Assembly: GCF_001824475.1 (NCBI RefSeq)
Contig: NZ_MHXN01000009.1
Span: 62,001-126,000 of the forward strand
Source of the DNA: Phenylobacterium sp. RIFCSPHIGHO2_01_FULL_69_31
GTDB taxonomy: Bacteria > Pseudomonadota > Alphaproteobacteria > Caulobacterales > Caulobacteraceae
DNA: 64,000 nt
Reading direction: 5' to 3'
Shown here: positions 52,958 to 63,300 of the stretch, in pieces
How the letters are laid out: the number at the start of each line of letters is the position of its first letter
How positions within the stretch are numbered: position 1 is the stretch's first letter
Program-made: the position numbers and the translations under genes
Notes under the pieces: model-generated
What the model was told of the DNA's origin: nothing
The model's database searches: none
What the model saw: only the letters and a program-made list of their open reading frames with translations

Positions 52958-54226
52958 GTGACGGCGGTCGCATGCCTTCGCGTGGACGTCTCCGGGCACG
53001 GCGATCTGATGCCGCTGCCCACGCTGGAGCAGCTCGTCCACAAGTTCGCCAGCGCCTATCTCGAGACCCGCTGGTCCTGGCCCCGCCGCTTCGCGCCGCT
53101 CACGGACGTCAGCTTCCTGCTCACCGACCCGCGCTCCGACGAGTTGGACCTCGCCGAACTCCGCCGGCTCTCGGACGAACTGCAGCGGCATCTGTTCGGT
53201 ACGGCGGAGGAGGGAGAGGTCGCCCTCCTCGTGTTCGAAGGGACGCATGCCGCCGTGACCGCCTTCGCCGCATTGGATTCCAGACAGGTGGTCGAAGCCC
53301 TCGCCGACCCCAGCCTGCTGCCGGCCGGCGGGCGGCTCACCCGCATCCTGCCGGAATGTCGGGGCGGAGGAGACGGATCCGCCGAGCCGACGCCGGATGC
53401 GGAGAAGGGCGCCGAATGGCGGCCCGCCCCGTCGCTCAAACGCCAACTGCTCGAGCCGCTTCCGCCGCCGCCCCCCGCCTGGGAGGGCGTGCAGGGCGTC
53501 TACTTCATCCCCCGTGGCGTCTTCTATGGGGACGTGGTGATGTACGTTCCGCAGAACGCCCGGACCCACCTCTGTGTGGTGGACGGCGCCGAGCACATGC
53601 CGAAGGAGCCGAGCGCCTTCGATGCCGACTGCGTCCGGATCGCCGCCCGCTTGCTGTCGGAACGGGCCAAAGGCTCGCTGATCTTCGTGCCCATAAGCTT
53701 CACCAGCCTGGCGCGGCCGTCGCTTCGCGACGCCTACGTGGCTCTGCTGGCCGAGCTGCCGGTCGAACGGCGGAGCGAACTGGCCGCCACCATCTACGAC
53801 GTGCCGCGCGACCCGGCCTTCACCGGCTTACGCCAGGCTCGCGCGTTGCTGGAGCCGCACTTCGGCACCATCGACCTTCGGGTCAGCGATCCCGGGTTCG
53901 AGATCGAGAAACTGCCGCCGGAGTCGGTCAACAGCGTGACCCTGGTGCTTCCCGAGGGCGACGATCACGTCCGGCTGGCGGCCCTGCGCCGCTTTGCGGA
54001 CCACCTTGTGCACTACAAGCAGCGGCGCATCTGGCCGGGCGTCACCAACGTCCGTCGACGCGCCGAAGTCGAAGCGGCCGCGCGGCTGCGGGTCCCGTTC
54101 GTGACCGGTCCTGGGGTGTGCACGCCGGTCCCGGCTCCCGTGGGTGGGCGCAGCCTCCCGCCCGAGCGGCTGCCCATGTCGCTCTCCGGCTGGATGCACG
54201 TTCGCGACCGGAGCCTCGCGTCGTAA
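52958..54226 (+). CDS. Protein of unknown function, possible catalytically dead EAL-like domain
   Basis: A 422-residue soluble protein starting at GTG 52958 (ribosome site AAGGAG). The C-terminal half (about 230-400) has a repeating beta/alpha pattern: IFVPISFTSLA, AATIYDVPRD, IDLRVSDPGFEIEKL, RIWPGVTNVRRRAEVEAAARLRVPFVTG. It mirrors the EAL fold (VNLS, EITE, DDFG, AEGVE positions) but every catalytic residue differs. The N-terminal half is unassigned with a Pro-rich stretch at about 165-173. If real, it may bind cyclic di-GMP or proteins rather than cleave. This is by-eye inference. Confidence 0.65.
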   Translation: MTAVACLRVDVSGHGDLMPLPTLEQLVHKFASAYLETRWSWPRRFAPLTDVSFLLTDPRSDELDLAELRRLSDELQRHLFGTAEEGEVALLVFEGTHAAVTAFAALDSRQVVEALADPSLLPAGGRLTRILPECRGGGDGSAEPTPDAEKGAEWRPAPSLKRQLLEPLPPPPPAWEGVQGVYFIPRGVFYGDVVMYVPQNARTHLCVVDGAEHMPKEPSAFDADCVRIAARLLSERAKGSLIFVPISFTSLARPSLRDAYVALLAELPVERRSELAATIYDVPRDPAFTGLRQARALLEPHFGTIDLRVSDPGFEIEKLPPESVNSVTLVLPEGDDHVRLAALRRFADHLVHYKQRRIWPGVTNVRRRAEVEAAARLRVPFVTGPGVCTPVPAPVGGRSLPPERLPMSLSGWMHVRDRSLAS

Positions 54227-54230
54227 CCGC

Positions 54231-55055
54231 TCAATCGGCGGGGAACTGGAACCCTGGCTCCACCCGCCGGATGAACTCCATCGCCGCCGCCGGTGCGCGG
54301 ACCTTCCCCTCGTGGATTACGAAGGCATAGACGTCGCGCGGCGTCTCCGGCGGGCCGGTGCGGTCGACCGGCGTGAAGTCGCCCGGCACGCCGCCCTGCG
54401 CATATTCCTTGAACCGCCCGGCCCAAAGGTCGAGGTCCGCAGGCGCATAGCCGGTCTCGATCCGGTCGTCGGCCGAAATCAGCCGCAGGTAGACGAGGTC
54501 GCCCGTCACGTCCGGGATCAGGGGATAATTCTCGTTCTCCGACACACAGATGGTGACCCCCCGGTCCCGGCACAGGCCCACGAACTTGGGGTCGGCGAAC
54601 GTGCCGTTGCGCACCTCGATGACGTGCTGCAGCCGGCCCCCGTTCAGCGTTTCGGGCAGCAGGTCGAAGAAGCCGGCGAAGTCGTCGTAGTCGAACTTCT
54701 TGGTGGCCATGAACTGCCACAGGATAGGTCCCAGCCGGTCGCCCAGCTCCTCCATGCCCTGGCCCATGAAGACCTCGATGGACGGCTTGGCGTCGGTCAG
54801 CTTCTTGCGGTTCACGCAGAACCGCGAGGCCTTCACCGCGAACTTGAAGCCGTCGGGCGTGGCCGCGCGCCATTTGGCCCAGCTCTCCGGCTTGAAGCTG
54901 GAATAGTAGGTCCCGTTGATCTCGATCGCCGAGAGGTGGCGGCTGGCGTACTCCAGCTCGGCCGCGTGCTTCAGGCCCTTGGGGTAGAAGACGCCCCGCC
55001 ACGGCTCGAACGTCCAGCCGCCGATACCGCAACGGATCCTGCCGGTCTCGGCCAT
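54231..55055 (-). CDS. DUF72 domain protein (YecE family)
   Basis: A 274-residue protein with a TIM-barrel-like DUF72 fold: RCGIGGWTFEPWRGVFYP, EINGTYYSSFKPESWAKWRAATPDGFKFAVK and HVIEVRNGTF. Function unknown; members are sometimes linked to nucleic-acid maintenance. ATG 55055 follows GAGGGAGG. A LexA-like box lies 47 bases upstream, so DNA-damage induction is possible. Confidence 0.88.
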   Translation of the reverse strand: MAETGRIRCGIGGWTFEPWRGVFYPKGLKHAAELEYASRHLSAIEINGTYYSSFKPESWAKWRAATPDGFKFAVKASRFCVNRKKLTDAKPSIEVFMGQGMEELGDRLGPILWQFMATKKFDYDDFAGFFDLLPETLNGGRLQHVIEVRNGTFADPKFVGLCRDRGVTICVSENENYPLIPDVTGDLVYLRLISADDRIETGYAPADLDLWAGRFKEYAQGGVPGDFTPVDRTGPPETPRDVYAFVIHEGKVRAPAAAMEFIRRVEPGFQFPAD

Positions 55056-55101
55056 CGGCCGCCTCCCTCGTTCCCCGTCACAGTTAGCGCCTGTTTGGGG
55101 T

Positions 55102-55116
55102 GTTCTCAAGATGTTC
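55102..55116. promoter_or_regulatory. LexA-box-like site upstream of the DUF72 gene
   Basis: GTTCTCAAGATGTTC matches GTTC-N7-GTTC, the alphaproteobacterial LexA consensus, including the common GTTCTC start and an AT-leaning centre. It sits 47-61 bases upstream of the DUF72 ATG, in a promoter-suitable position. Confidence 0.55.
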
Positions 55117-55176
55117 CCGCGGCATCATGCGTCCTCTCCGGCCGGCGCCGGCGAGGACGCATGGACAAGCGGCGAC

Positions 55177-56829
55177 CTACTTCCGTTGGGCCTTGGTCTT
55201 GTCGCGCTCGGCCTTGAACTCGGCGCCGACCTTCCACTCCGGCCAGACGCGGCTGTTGGCCAGCTTCTGGCCGAGGTCGAACAGCAGGGTCCCGTCGGCT
55301 TCGAAGCCCTTCGGATCCCAGTTCGGATCGAACTCGTCGGCGGGCTGGTGGTACTGGTTGGCGGTGTAGGCGGTGCGCCGGGCCATGCCGGCCGCCTTGC
55401 CCCCCTGGACCAGATCCTGGCCGCCGCCGAAGCTGATGGCGGGCACGCCCACCTTGGCGAACGGGAAGTGGTCCGAGCGGAAGAAGCTGCCCGCCTCCGG
55501 CCGCGGGTCGGGGCTGTAGTAGCGGTCGTGGGTCTTGCCCACGGCGATCAGCTCATCCTGCAGCGTCAGGGGCGCATTGCCCGAGGTGGTGAAGTCCTTG
55601 GCCAGGCCACTGGGCCCCACCCCGTCCATGTTGATCACCCCCACCGTGGTGGCCAGCGGATAGAGCGGGGAGGAGGCATAGTATTCCGACCCGAGCAGGC
55701 CCTTTTCCTCGGCCGTCACCGCCATGAACACGACCGTGCGCTGCGGCTTCGGCCCCTTGGCGAACGCGCGGCCCAGCTCGAGCAGCATCGCTGTGCCCGA
55801 AGCGTTGTCGAGCGCGCCATTGTAGATGGTGTCGCCCTTGGCGTCCGGCTGGCCCACGCCCAGGTGATCCCAGTGCGCGGTGTAGAAGATCCGCTCCTCC
55901 GGATGCTTCGACCCCGGCAGGGCGCCGACCACGTTCTTGGAGACCACCTTCTGCGCATCCACCGCGTAGTCGGTGGAGAAGGTGACGCCCTTCAGCTCCA
56001 CCGGCTTGAACGCACGGGTCTGGGCCTGCTTCTTGAGCGCCTCGAAATCCAGGCCCGCCGCGGCCAGCATCGCGACGGCCTGGTCGCGCTGCACCCAGCC
56101 CTCCAGGGGCGCATGGTCGGTGCTCGGGTCCTTGCGGATGACGTCGAAGATCTCGTTGGTGTTGGAATTCTTGACCGTCGCCCAGCCGTAGGAGGCCGGC
56201 GCGGTCTCGTGGATCACCAGGAAGCCGATGGCGCCGCGGCGCGCCGCCTCCTCGAACTTGTAGGTCCAGCGGCCGTAGTAGGTCATGGCCTTGCCGCCGA
56301 AATCGCCCTCACCGGTCTCGAAGTCGGGGTCGTTCACCAGGACCAGGGCCACCTTGCCCTTGAGGTCCATGCCCTTGAAGTCGTCCCATTTCCGCTCGGG
56401 CGCGCTGACGCCATAGCCGACGAACACCACCGGCGCGTCCTTCACCGTCAGGCGGTTGCCGATCATGGTGGCGCGGATGGCGATTTCCTCGCCCTGGGTC
56501 CAGGTCCTGGTTTCGCCGCCCATGGTGACGCTGACGGCCACCGGGCCCTTGGTCGCCGAGCGCACCAGCGGCACGTCCTGGGTCCAGGCGCGGCTGCCGT
56601 CCGTCTGCCTGTCGCCGGCGGGCTGCAGTCCGGCGGCCTTCATCTGCTCGATCAGGTACGCGACGGTCTTCTTCTCGCCCTCGCTGGCCGGCGCACGCCC
56701 CTCATAGGCGTCGGACGACAGCACCTGGGTATCCGTCATGATCCGGCCGACGTCGACCGCCGAGGGCGCGGCCATAGCCGAGGTCGCAACCAGGACCGAG
56801 ACGGCCGCGCTCAGGAGAAACTTTTGCAT
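55177..56829 (-). CDS. Secreted M28 family metallopeptidase
   Basis: A 550-residue protein with signal peptide (LLSAAVSVLVATSAMAA). It is a zinc aminopeptidase with an inserted PA domain (about 130-270). Metal ligands are in AHWDHLGVG, DNASGTAMLL and AEEKGLLGSEYY. It digests peptides in the periplasm or outside. The first codon TTG 56832 is immediately before ATG 56829, which is taken as start. It converges with nothing; a TetR gene follows on its 5' side. Confidence 0.9.
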   Translation of the reverse strand: MQKFLLSAAVSVLVATSAMAAPSAVDVGRIMTDTQVLSSDAYEGRAPASEGEKKTVAYLIEQMKAAGLQPAGDRQTDGSRAWTQDVPLVRSATKGPVAVSVTMGGETRTWTQGEEIAIRATMIGNRLTVKDAPVVFVGYGVSAPERKWDDFKGMDLKGKVALVLVNDPDFETGEGDFGGKAMTYYGRWTYKFEEAARRGAIGFLVIHETAPASYGWATVKNSNTNEIFDVIRKDPSTDHAPLEGWVQRDQAVAMLAAAGLDFEALKKQAQTRAFKPVELKGVTFSTDYAVDAQKVVSKNVVGALPGSKHPEERIFYTAHWDHLGVGQPDAKGDTIYNGALDNASGTAMLLELGRAFAKGPKPQRTVVFMAVTAEEKGLLGSEYYASSPLYPLATTVGVINMDGVGPSGLAKDFTTSGNAPLTLQDELIAVGKTHDRYYSPDPRPEAGSFFRSDHFPFAKVGVPAISFGGGQDLVQGGKAAGMARRTAYTANQYHQPADEFDPNWDPKGFEADGTLLFDLGQKLANSRVWPEWKVGAEFKAERDKTKAQRK

Positions 56830-56888
56830 CAACTCACTCGATCAGGGGGCGAAAGTTGCGCGACCCTAGAGGGGACGTGCGCTGTCGG

Positions 56889-57662
56889 CTAGACCCCCGG
56901 CGACCGGGCTTGAATGAGAGCTCCGATTCCATCGAGGACGACGCCGAGGCCGAACTTGAAGCGCCACAGCGGGTCGGCGAACACCGCCTTGTCGGCCTTG
57001 CGCCAGGCTTCGCCCAGCCGCAGTACGTGAGGGTATTTGTCGGCGTCGAGCTGGGCGGTCAGCGCCGGTTCGGCCATGGCGAACCACTGCTCGTCGGTGA
57101 TGCCACTGACCCGCTCGGCCTCCCGCGCCTCCCGCGCCTCCAGCAGGGCGCCGACGAGGAAGCTGTGCAGCACGTCGATCACCAGGTCCTTGGTCAGATC
57201 GTCCAGGCCGGTGGCGTCCAGGATGCGTAGCGCGATTTCGTGGCGGGCCACCAGGTTGGGGCCCAGCGGCGGGCGGTGCAGCGCCAGGTCCAGCATCCAC
57301 GGGTGGCGTTCGGTGAGCCGCCAGCGCTCGCAGGCCACGAAGGTCAGCGCCTCGCGCCAGCCCTGGCCCTCCGGCGGCGGCCCGTCGACCTCGCCCAGGA
57401 TGCGATCGAACATCAGGCCGACGAGTTCGGCCTTGGAGGGGACGTAGGTGTAGACGGACATCGGCGAGACGCCGAGTTCCTGGGCGATACGGCGCACCGA
57501 GATGGCCTGCAGCCCCTCGGCGTCGGCCACGGCGACAGCCGCCTCCACCACCTGATCGACCGAGTAGCGCGGCTTGGGCCCGCGGCGGCCGGGCTCGGAC
57601 AACCCCCACAGCAGGTCGATGCTGCGCCTTGGGTCTCCCCCGCCTGCGAGTTCCCGTGTCAT
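56889..57662 (-). CDS. TetR-family regulator, probable repressor of the RND pump
   Basis: About 257 residues, longer than a simple TetR because of a 25-residue N-terminal extension. The HTH (VVEAAVAVADAEGLQAISVRRIAQELGVSPMSVYTYVPSKAEL) is of the TetR class with a C-terminal TetR_C-type domain. It is divergent from the NodT-MFP-RND operon across 183 bases, the usual layout for a pump repressor. ATG 57662 is preferred; GTG 57674 would add four residues. Confidence 0.87.
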   Translation of the reverse strand: MTRELAGGGDPRRSIDLLWGLSEPGRRGPKPRYSVDQVVEAAVAVADAEGLQAISVRRIAQELGVSPMSVYTYVPSKAELVGLMFDRILGEVDGPPPEGQGWREALTFVACERWRLTERHPWMLDLALHRPPLGPNLVARHEIALRILDATGLDDLTKDLVIDVLHSFLVGALLEAREAREAERVSGITDEQWFAMAEPALTAQLDADKYPHVLRLGEAWRKADKAVFADPLWRFKFGLGVVLDGIGALIQARSPGV

Positions 57663-57674
57663 CGTCCCGGCCAC

Positions 57675-57710
57675 ATTACAGATAAAACACTTTACATCAT
57701 ACGGAGTTTA
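57675..57710. promoter_or_regulatory. AT-rich promoter/operator region of the RND pump
   Basis: TTACA occurs at 57676-57680 and 57692-57696 (16 bases apart) and TAAA/TTTA form a short dyad at 57683-57694. This AT-rich patch lies just upstream of the TetR start and is the likely shared promoter and binding site. Weak evidence. Confidence 0.35.
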
Positions 57711-57845
57711 AGCGAGACGGCTTGCCGCACGGTGACCGCAAGAGTCGCTGGCGGAGGCGATGTCGGGAATATGGGCCCTGCGCAGATCATGCGCCGGGGG
57801 ATACAAAGTCCTGTCAACAACGCCGGTTCCGAAGCCCTGCCGACG

Positions 57846-59264
57846 ATGATCCGCCGCCCTGGCCTCTACATCGCCCTGACCGCGCTCGCGCTCACGGCCT
57901 GCGCCACGCCCCGCAAGGCGGACGTGAGCCTGCCTGCCGGCTACGAGGCGCCCGCCGGCGCTCCGGCCGGCGCGATCGCACTCGACACCTGGTGGACCGC
58001 CTATGGCGACCCTGAGCTGACGGCGTTGATCGAACAGGCGTTGCTCCGCAATACAGACGTCCGGACGGCCCGTGCGCGGATCGACGAGGTCAAGGCTCAG
58101 CGGACGACCGCGATCCTGCAATACCTTCCCCAGGGCGATGCAACCGCCTCGGGCCGGCGCACGGACACCGAGCAGATCGGAGGCACCTCCGCCAGTATTC
58201 CGGGCTTCTCCACCAGCGGCGTGTCCCGGCAGTACTCGGCCGGCTTCGACGTGAGCTGGGAGCTCGACCCCTGGGGCCGTGCTCTGTTCGCCTATCGGTC
58301 CGCCAACGCCGAGGTCGACCGCATCCTGTATGCCTACGAGACGACCCGCGCCCAGATCGCGGCCGACACGGCCGACGCCTGGTTCCAGGCGCGGGGGCTG
58401 GCGATCCAGTTGGCCGACGCGCGCGAGACGGCCCGAATCCAGCAGGACCTCTACGACGTGGCCGCCAAGCGGGCCGTCAACGGCCTGGCCGCCACCACCG
58501 AACCCGACCGTATCGCCGGTGACCTGGCCCAGGCCCAGAGCCAGGTGGCGGCGCTGGAGGCCCAGCTTCAGGTCCAGAAGCGCGCGATCCTCATCCTCGC
58601 CGGCCGCGTGGTCGATCCCACGGCCAGCATCGACACCCCGCCCCTTGTGGGCCAGGCGCCCGCCGTGCCCGCGGCGATCCCGAGCGAGTTGCTGCAGCGG
58701 CGCCCGGACGTGCGCGGCGCCCAGGCGGCGGTGCGCTCGGCCGCGGGCCAGCAGCGCCTGGCGCAGCTCGCCTTCTTCCCGACCTTCACCTTCAGCCCGG
58801 GGATCGGCTGGCAGCGGATCGAGCAGCCGGGCTTCACGACCGAGACCCAGAACTGGTCGATCGGCGGCTCGGTGCTTCAGCCCGTGCTCTCCATTCCGCG
58901 CCTGTTGTCCGAACTGAAGGTGCAGAACGCTCGCACCGAACAGGCCGTGACCGCCTATGAGAAGGCCGTGCAGACCGCCTTCCAGGAGGCCGAGGGCGCG
59001 CTGGTGAACCTCGACGCCGACCGTCGCCGCGTGGCCCTGCTCGCCGAGGGCGAGACCCGCGCGGCCAAGGCCTACCAGGCGGCCCGCATCGGCTATGCCC
59101 GGGGCCTGACCGACCTCAACTCCACCCTTTCTGCCGAGCAGGCCTGGCGCGCCGTGCGCACCCAGCTGACCTCGGCCCAGGTCCAGGCGCTTCGCCGCTC
59201 GGTCCAGGCCTACAAGGCCCTGGGCGGCGGCTGGCCCGCCCAGGCCTACGCATCCGCCAAATGA
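57846..59264 (+). CDS. Outer-membrane efflux lipoprotein, NodT/OprM type
   Basis: A 472-residue precursor with lipobox LTAC (Cys19). Two TolC-like helical/beta repeats follow (DTWWTAYGDPELTALIEQAL, QRRPDVRGAQAAVRSA). It forms the outer-membrane channel of the tripartite pump encoded here. ATG 57846 puts the lipobox at a normal distance; the upstream open frame has no support. Its stop overlaps the adaptor start (ATGA). Confidence 0.92.
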   Translation: MIRRPGLYIALTALALTACATPRKADVSLPAGYEAPAGAPAGAIALDTWWTAYGDPELTALIEQALLRNTDVRTARARIDEVKAQRTTAILQYLPQGDATASGRRTDTEQIGGTSASIPGFSTSGVSRQYSAGFDVSWELDPWGRALFAYRSANAEVDRILYAYETTRAQIAADTADAWFQARGLAIQLADARETARIQQDLYDVAAKRAVNGLAATTEPDRIAGDLAQAQSQVAALEAQLQVQKRAILILAGRVVDPTASIDTPPLVGQAPAVPAAIPSELLQRRPDVRGAQAAVRSAAGQQRLAQLAFFPTFTFSPGIGWQRIEQPGFTTETQNWSIGGSVLQPVLSIPRLLSELKVQNARTEQAVTAYEKAVQTAFQEAEGALVNLDADRRRVALLAEGETRAAKAYQAARIGYARGLTDLNSTLSAEQAWRAVRTQLTSAQVQALRRSVQAYKALGGGWPAQAYASAK

Positions 59265-60340
59265 GTCGACGCATGAAGCTCGCGAAAGCCCTCCTGCCCC
59301 TGGCCGCCGTGCTGGCGCTCAGCGCCTGCAAGAAGCCCCCCGAGAAGGTCTCGGAAAAGGACCAGGCCCGCGCGGTGCGGGTGATACGGATCGAGCCGCG
59401 CTCGGTCGTGGGCGGCTTGGCCGCATCCGGCGACCTGCTGCCGCGGGAAGAGGCGGCGGTGATGCCCGAGGTCACCGGCTACCGGGTGTCTCGCGTCCTC
59501 GCCGACGTCGGCGACTATGTCCGCGCCGGCCAGACCCTGGTGCAGTTGGACCCGACGCTGCTCGAGGCCCAGATCGCCGCCTCCCAGGCCCAGGCCGCCC
59601 AGGCCGCGGACCAGGCCAAGCGTGTCGCGGACCTGGACGGCCAGGGCGTGCTCAGCCAGGAACAGATCGTCCAGCGGCGCTTCCAGGCCCAGGCGGCCGC
59701 GGCCAACCTGCGCAACCTGCAGACCCAGCGCCGCAAGCTCGCCGTCACCGCCCCCGTCTCCGGCCTGATCCTGGAAAAGACCGTGCGGCCCGGCGACCTC
59801 TCGGCCGGCGGCACGACGCCCTGGTTCCGCATGTCCCGCGACGGCCAGGTCGAACTCTCGGCCGAATTGGGCGAGGCCGATCTCGCCCGCGTCCGCGTCG
59901 GACAGACCGCCACCGTGACCCTGCCGTCGGGCGCCGTCGCCCAGGGCCGGGTGCGCCTCATCAGCCCGCAGATCAACCCCCAGACCAAGCTGGGCGAAGT
60001 CCGGATCCTGCTGCCGGTCCGCTCCGACATCCGGGCCGGCGGCTTCGCCCGCGCCGTCTTCACCGACGCGGCGGGACAGGCGCTGGCCGTGCCCGAGACC
60101 GCGATCCGCTACGACGCCGATGGCGCCAGCGTCATGACCGTGGGTCCCGACAACCGGGTGAAGCGCGTGGCGGTCCAGACCGGCCCGCGCGGCGGCGGCT
60201 ACGTCCAGCTTGTCCGCGGCCCGCCCGCCGGAACCCGCATCGTCCAGAACGCCGCGGCCTTCCTGCTCGACAACGACCTGGTCCGCCCGACCGAGAGCGC
60301 CGCGCCGCCGCCGGCCGCAGCGCCCGCCAAGAAGCAGTAG
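59261..60340 (+). CDS. RND efflux periplasmic adaptor (membrane fusion protein)
   Basis: A 359-residue precursor with lipobox LSAC (Cys23). Typical MFP parts: barrel-sandwich/lipoyl halves (VLADVGDYVRAGQTLVQLD and KLAVTAPVSGLILEKTVRPGDL), a short coiled coil, a beta-barrel and a membrane-proximal domain. It links the inner-membrane pump to the NodT channel. It starts inside the stop of the previous gene and ends six bases before the RND gene. Confidence 0.92.
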   Translation: MSRRMKLAKALLPLAAVLALSACKKPPEKVSEKDQARAVRVIRIEPRSVVGGLAASGDLLPREEAAVMPEVTGYRVSRVLADVGDYVRAGQTLVQLDPTLLEAQIAASQAQAAQAADQAKRVADLDGQGVLSQEQIVQRRFQAQAAAANLRNLQTQRRKLAVTAPVSGLILEKTVRPGDLSAGGTTPWFRMSRDGQVELSAELGEADLARVRVGQTATVTLPSGAVAQGRVRLISPQINPQTKLGEVRILLPVRSDIRAGGFARAVFTDAAGQALAVPETAIRYDADGASVMTVGPDNRVKRVAVQTGPRGGGYVQLVRGPPAGTRIVQNAAAFLLDNDLVRPTESAAPPPAAAPAKKQ

Positions 60341-60346
60341 CGCCCC

Positions 60347-63300
60347 ATGAGCCATCAGCCCCACGACCCCCGCGGCGGGCTTCAGATCTCGGCCTGGGCG
60401 ATCAAGAACCCGGTGCCGGTGACGGTGCTGTTCGTCGGCCTCGTCCTGGCCGGCGTGATCGCCTACTTCGGCTTGGCGGTGAAGAACTTCCCGGACGTGA
60501 CCTTCCCGGCCGTCTCGATCACCATCACCCAGAGCGGCGCGGCGCCCGGCGAGATCGAGACCCAGATCACCCGCCAGGTGGAGGACGCCGTCTCGTCCAT
60601 CCCCAACGTCCGCAACATCCAGTCGACCGTCACCCAGGGCGTCTCGACCACGATGATCGAACTGGAGATCGGCGAGGACCTTCAGAAGAAGACCGATGAG
60701 GTCCAGACGCGGATCGATCAGATCCGGCCGAACCTGCCCCGCGAGATCGACGAGCCGCTGGTCCAGCGTGTGGATTTCGACAGCCTGCCGATCACCACCT
60801 TCGCGGTGGAAGCGCCGGCGATGTCCGACGTCGAGCTATCCTGGTTCATCGACGACACCATGTCCCGCTCGCTGCAGGCGGTGAAGGGCGTGGCCCAGAT
60901 CCGCCGGGTGGGCGGGGTGAGCCGCGAAATCAACGTCGTCGTCGACCCCGACAAGCTGGCGGCGCGCGGCCTGACCGCGTCCCAGGTCAACACCGCGCTT
61001 CGCGCCGCGGACCTCGACGTGCCCGGCGGACGGGTCGAGGTGGGCGGCCGCGAGCAGACGGTGCGCGTGCTGGGCGCCGCCACCACCCTGGCGCAGCTGC
61101 GCGAGATGACCATCCCCACCGGCACGGGCAGCTATGTGAAACTGACCGACGTGGCCGAGGTGGGCGACGGCGCCGGCGAGGTCCGCGGCTTTGCGCGCCT
61201 GAACGGCCGCCCGGTGGTCGGCTTCCAGGTGATGAAGACCCGCGCCGCGTCCGACATCGCGGTCGAGGACGCCGTGCTGGCCAAGCTGGCGGCGGTCGAA
61301 AAGGCCCAGCCCGGCGTGAAGTTCACCCGCATCTTCACCATGGTGCAGGAGACCCGTGACAGCTTCCGCGCCACCCAGCACGTCCTGCTTGAGGGCATGC
61401 TGCTGGCGGCGTTCGTGGTCTGGCTGTTCCTGCGCGACTGGCGGGCGACCATGGTCACGGCCTTCGCCATGCCCGTGTCGCTGATCCCGACCTTCTTCGT
61501 GATCAACATGCTGGGCTTCTCGCTCAACGTGGTGACCCTCCTTGGCCTGACGCTGGTCATCGGCATCCTGGTCGACGACGCCATCGTGGAGATCGAGAAC
61601 ATCGAGAAGCGGGTGAAGTCCGGCATGCGGCCGTACGAAGCCGCTATGCAGGGCGCCGACGCCATCGGCCTGGCCGTCGTGGCGACCACCGCGGCGATCG
61701 TGGTGGTGTTCGCGCCAGTGTCGTTCATGACCGGCATGGTCGGCCAGTTCTTCCGGGAGTTCGGCCTGACCGTCTGCGTGGCGGTGCTGTTCTCACTGCT
61801 GGTGGCGCGCCTGTTGACCCCGCTGATGGCCGCCTACCTGCTGAAGCCCAACGTTGTGCCCGAGGTCCGGAAGCCGATGCCGCGGTTCTACGCCCGCGCG
61901 CTGAACTGGGCGCTGGACCATCGGATCGTGGCCTCGTTCGCGGGCCTGGCGGCTTTCATCGCGTCCTGCACGATCGTCTTCTTCCTGCCGTCCGGCTTCC
62001 AGCCGGCGGGGGACCCCGATTATCTGTTCATCAGCGTTCAGGGCCCGCCGGGCGCTACCGTCAAGGACATGGAGGATACGGTCCAGCGGGTCACCCGCGC
62101 CGTGAAGACCGACCCGTCGGTGACCGACGTCTTCGCCGAGGTCGGCTCGTCTGGCCCCGCCAATCCGTTCGCCGGAGGCGGCGGGGGCAGCGACCTGCGC
62201 TCGGCCAGCCTGAACGTCCTGCTGGATCCCAAGCGAAAGGCCAGCGGCGACGAAATCCGCGCCGGGTTGCGAGACAAGCTGCGCGAGATCCCGGACGCCA
62301 GGGTCAACTTCCTCGATTTCCAGGGGTCCGCGGGCTACCAGCAGATTCTGACCAGCGAAGACCCGGCCAAGCTTCTCGCCGCCTCGATCGAACTGGAACG
62401 CCAGATGCGGACGCTGGACGTCCTGGCAGAACCGCGTCCGTCGGTGCCGCCCACCGGGCCCGAGCTGGTGATCCGGCCGCGCCACGCCGAAGCCGCCCGT
62501 CTGGGCGTCTCGGCCGACGCGATCGCCCAGGCCGCCCGCGTGGCCACGGTCGGAGACATCGACGCCAACGTCGCCAAGCTCACCGCCGGCGAACGCCGCA
62601 TCCCGATCCGCATCCGGTTGCCGGCCGAGGCTCGCGCCGATCTGGAACGGATCAAGTCGCTGCGCCTGCCGACCGCGAGCGGCGGTGTGACCACGCTTGA
62701 GGCCGTGGCCGATGTCGAGTTCCAGGCCGGCCCCGCGCGGATCGAGCGCCTCAACCGCCAGCGTCAACAGACGGTCCAGGCAGAGCTCAATGGCATCGAG
62801 ATGGGCCAGGCCGCGCAGGCGGTGAAGAAGCTGCCGATCATGCAAAAGCTGCCGGAGGGCGTGACCCCCGCCGAGACGGGCGAGCAGGAGGCGATGACCG
62901 AGATGTTCGCCTCTTTCGGGATCGCCCTCTTCGCGGGTATCGCGCTGATCTTCGGGGTGCTGGTGCTGCTGTTCCAGTCGTTCTTCAAGCCCATCGTGAT
63001 CCTGGCGGCCCTGCCGCTCGCGATCGGCGGCGCGTTCCTGGGTCTCCTGGCGTTCAACCTCTCGCTCTCGATCCCGTCGCTCATTGGCCTCCTGATGCTG
63101 ATGGGCCTGGCGGCGAAGAACTCGATCCTGCTCGTCGAGTACGCGATCGAGTGCGAGCGGGACGGCATGTCCCAGCGCGAGGCGCTGTTGGAGGCCTGTC
63201 GCGAACGGGCGCGTCCGATCGTCATGACCAGCCTGGCCATGGCCGCCGGCATGCTGCCGACCGCCTTCGCGCTGGAGAAGGGCGCCGAGTTCCGCCAGCC

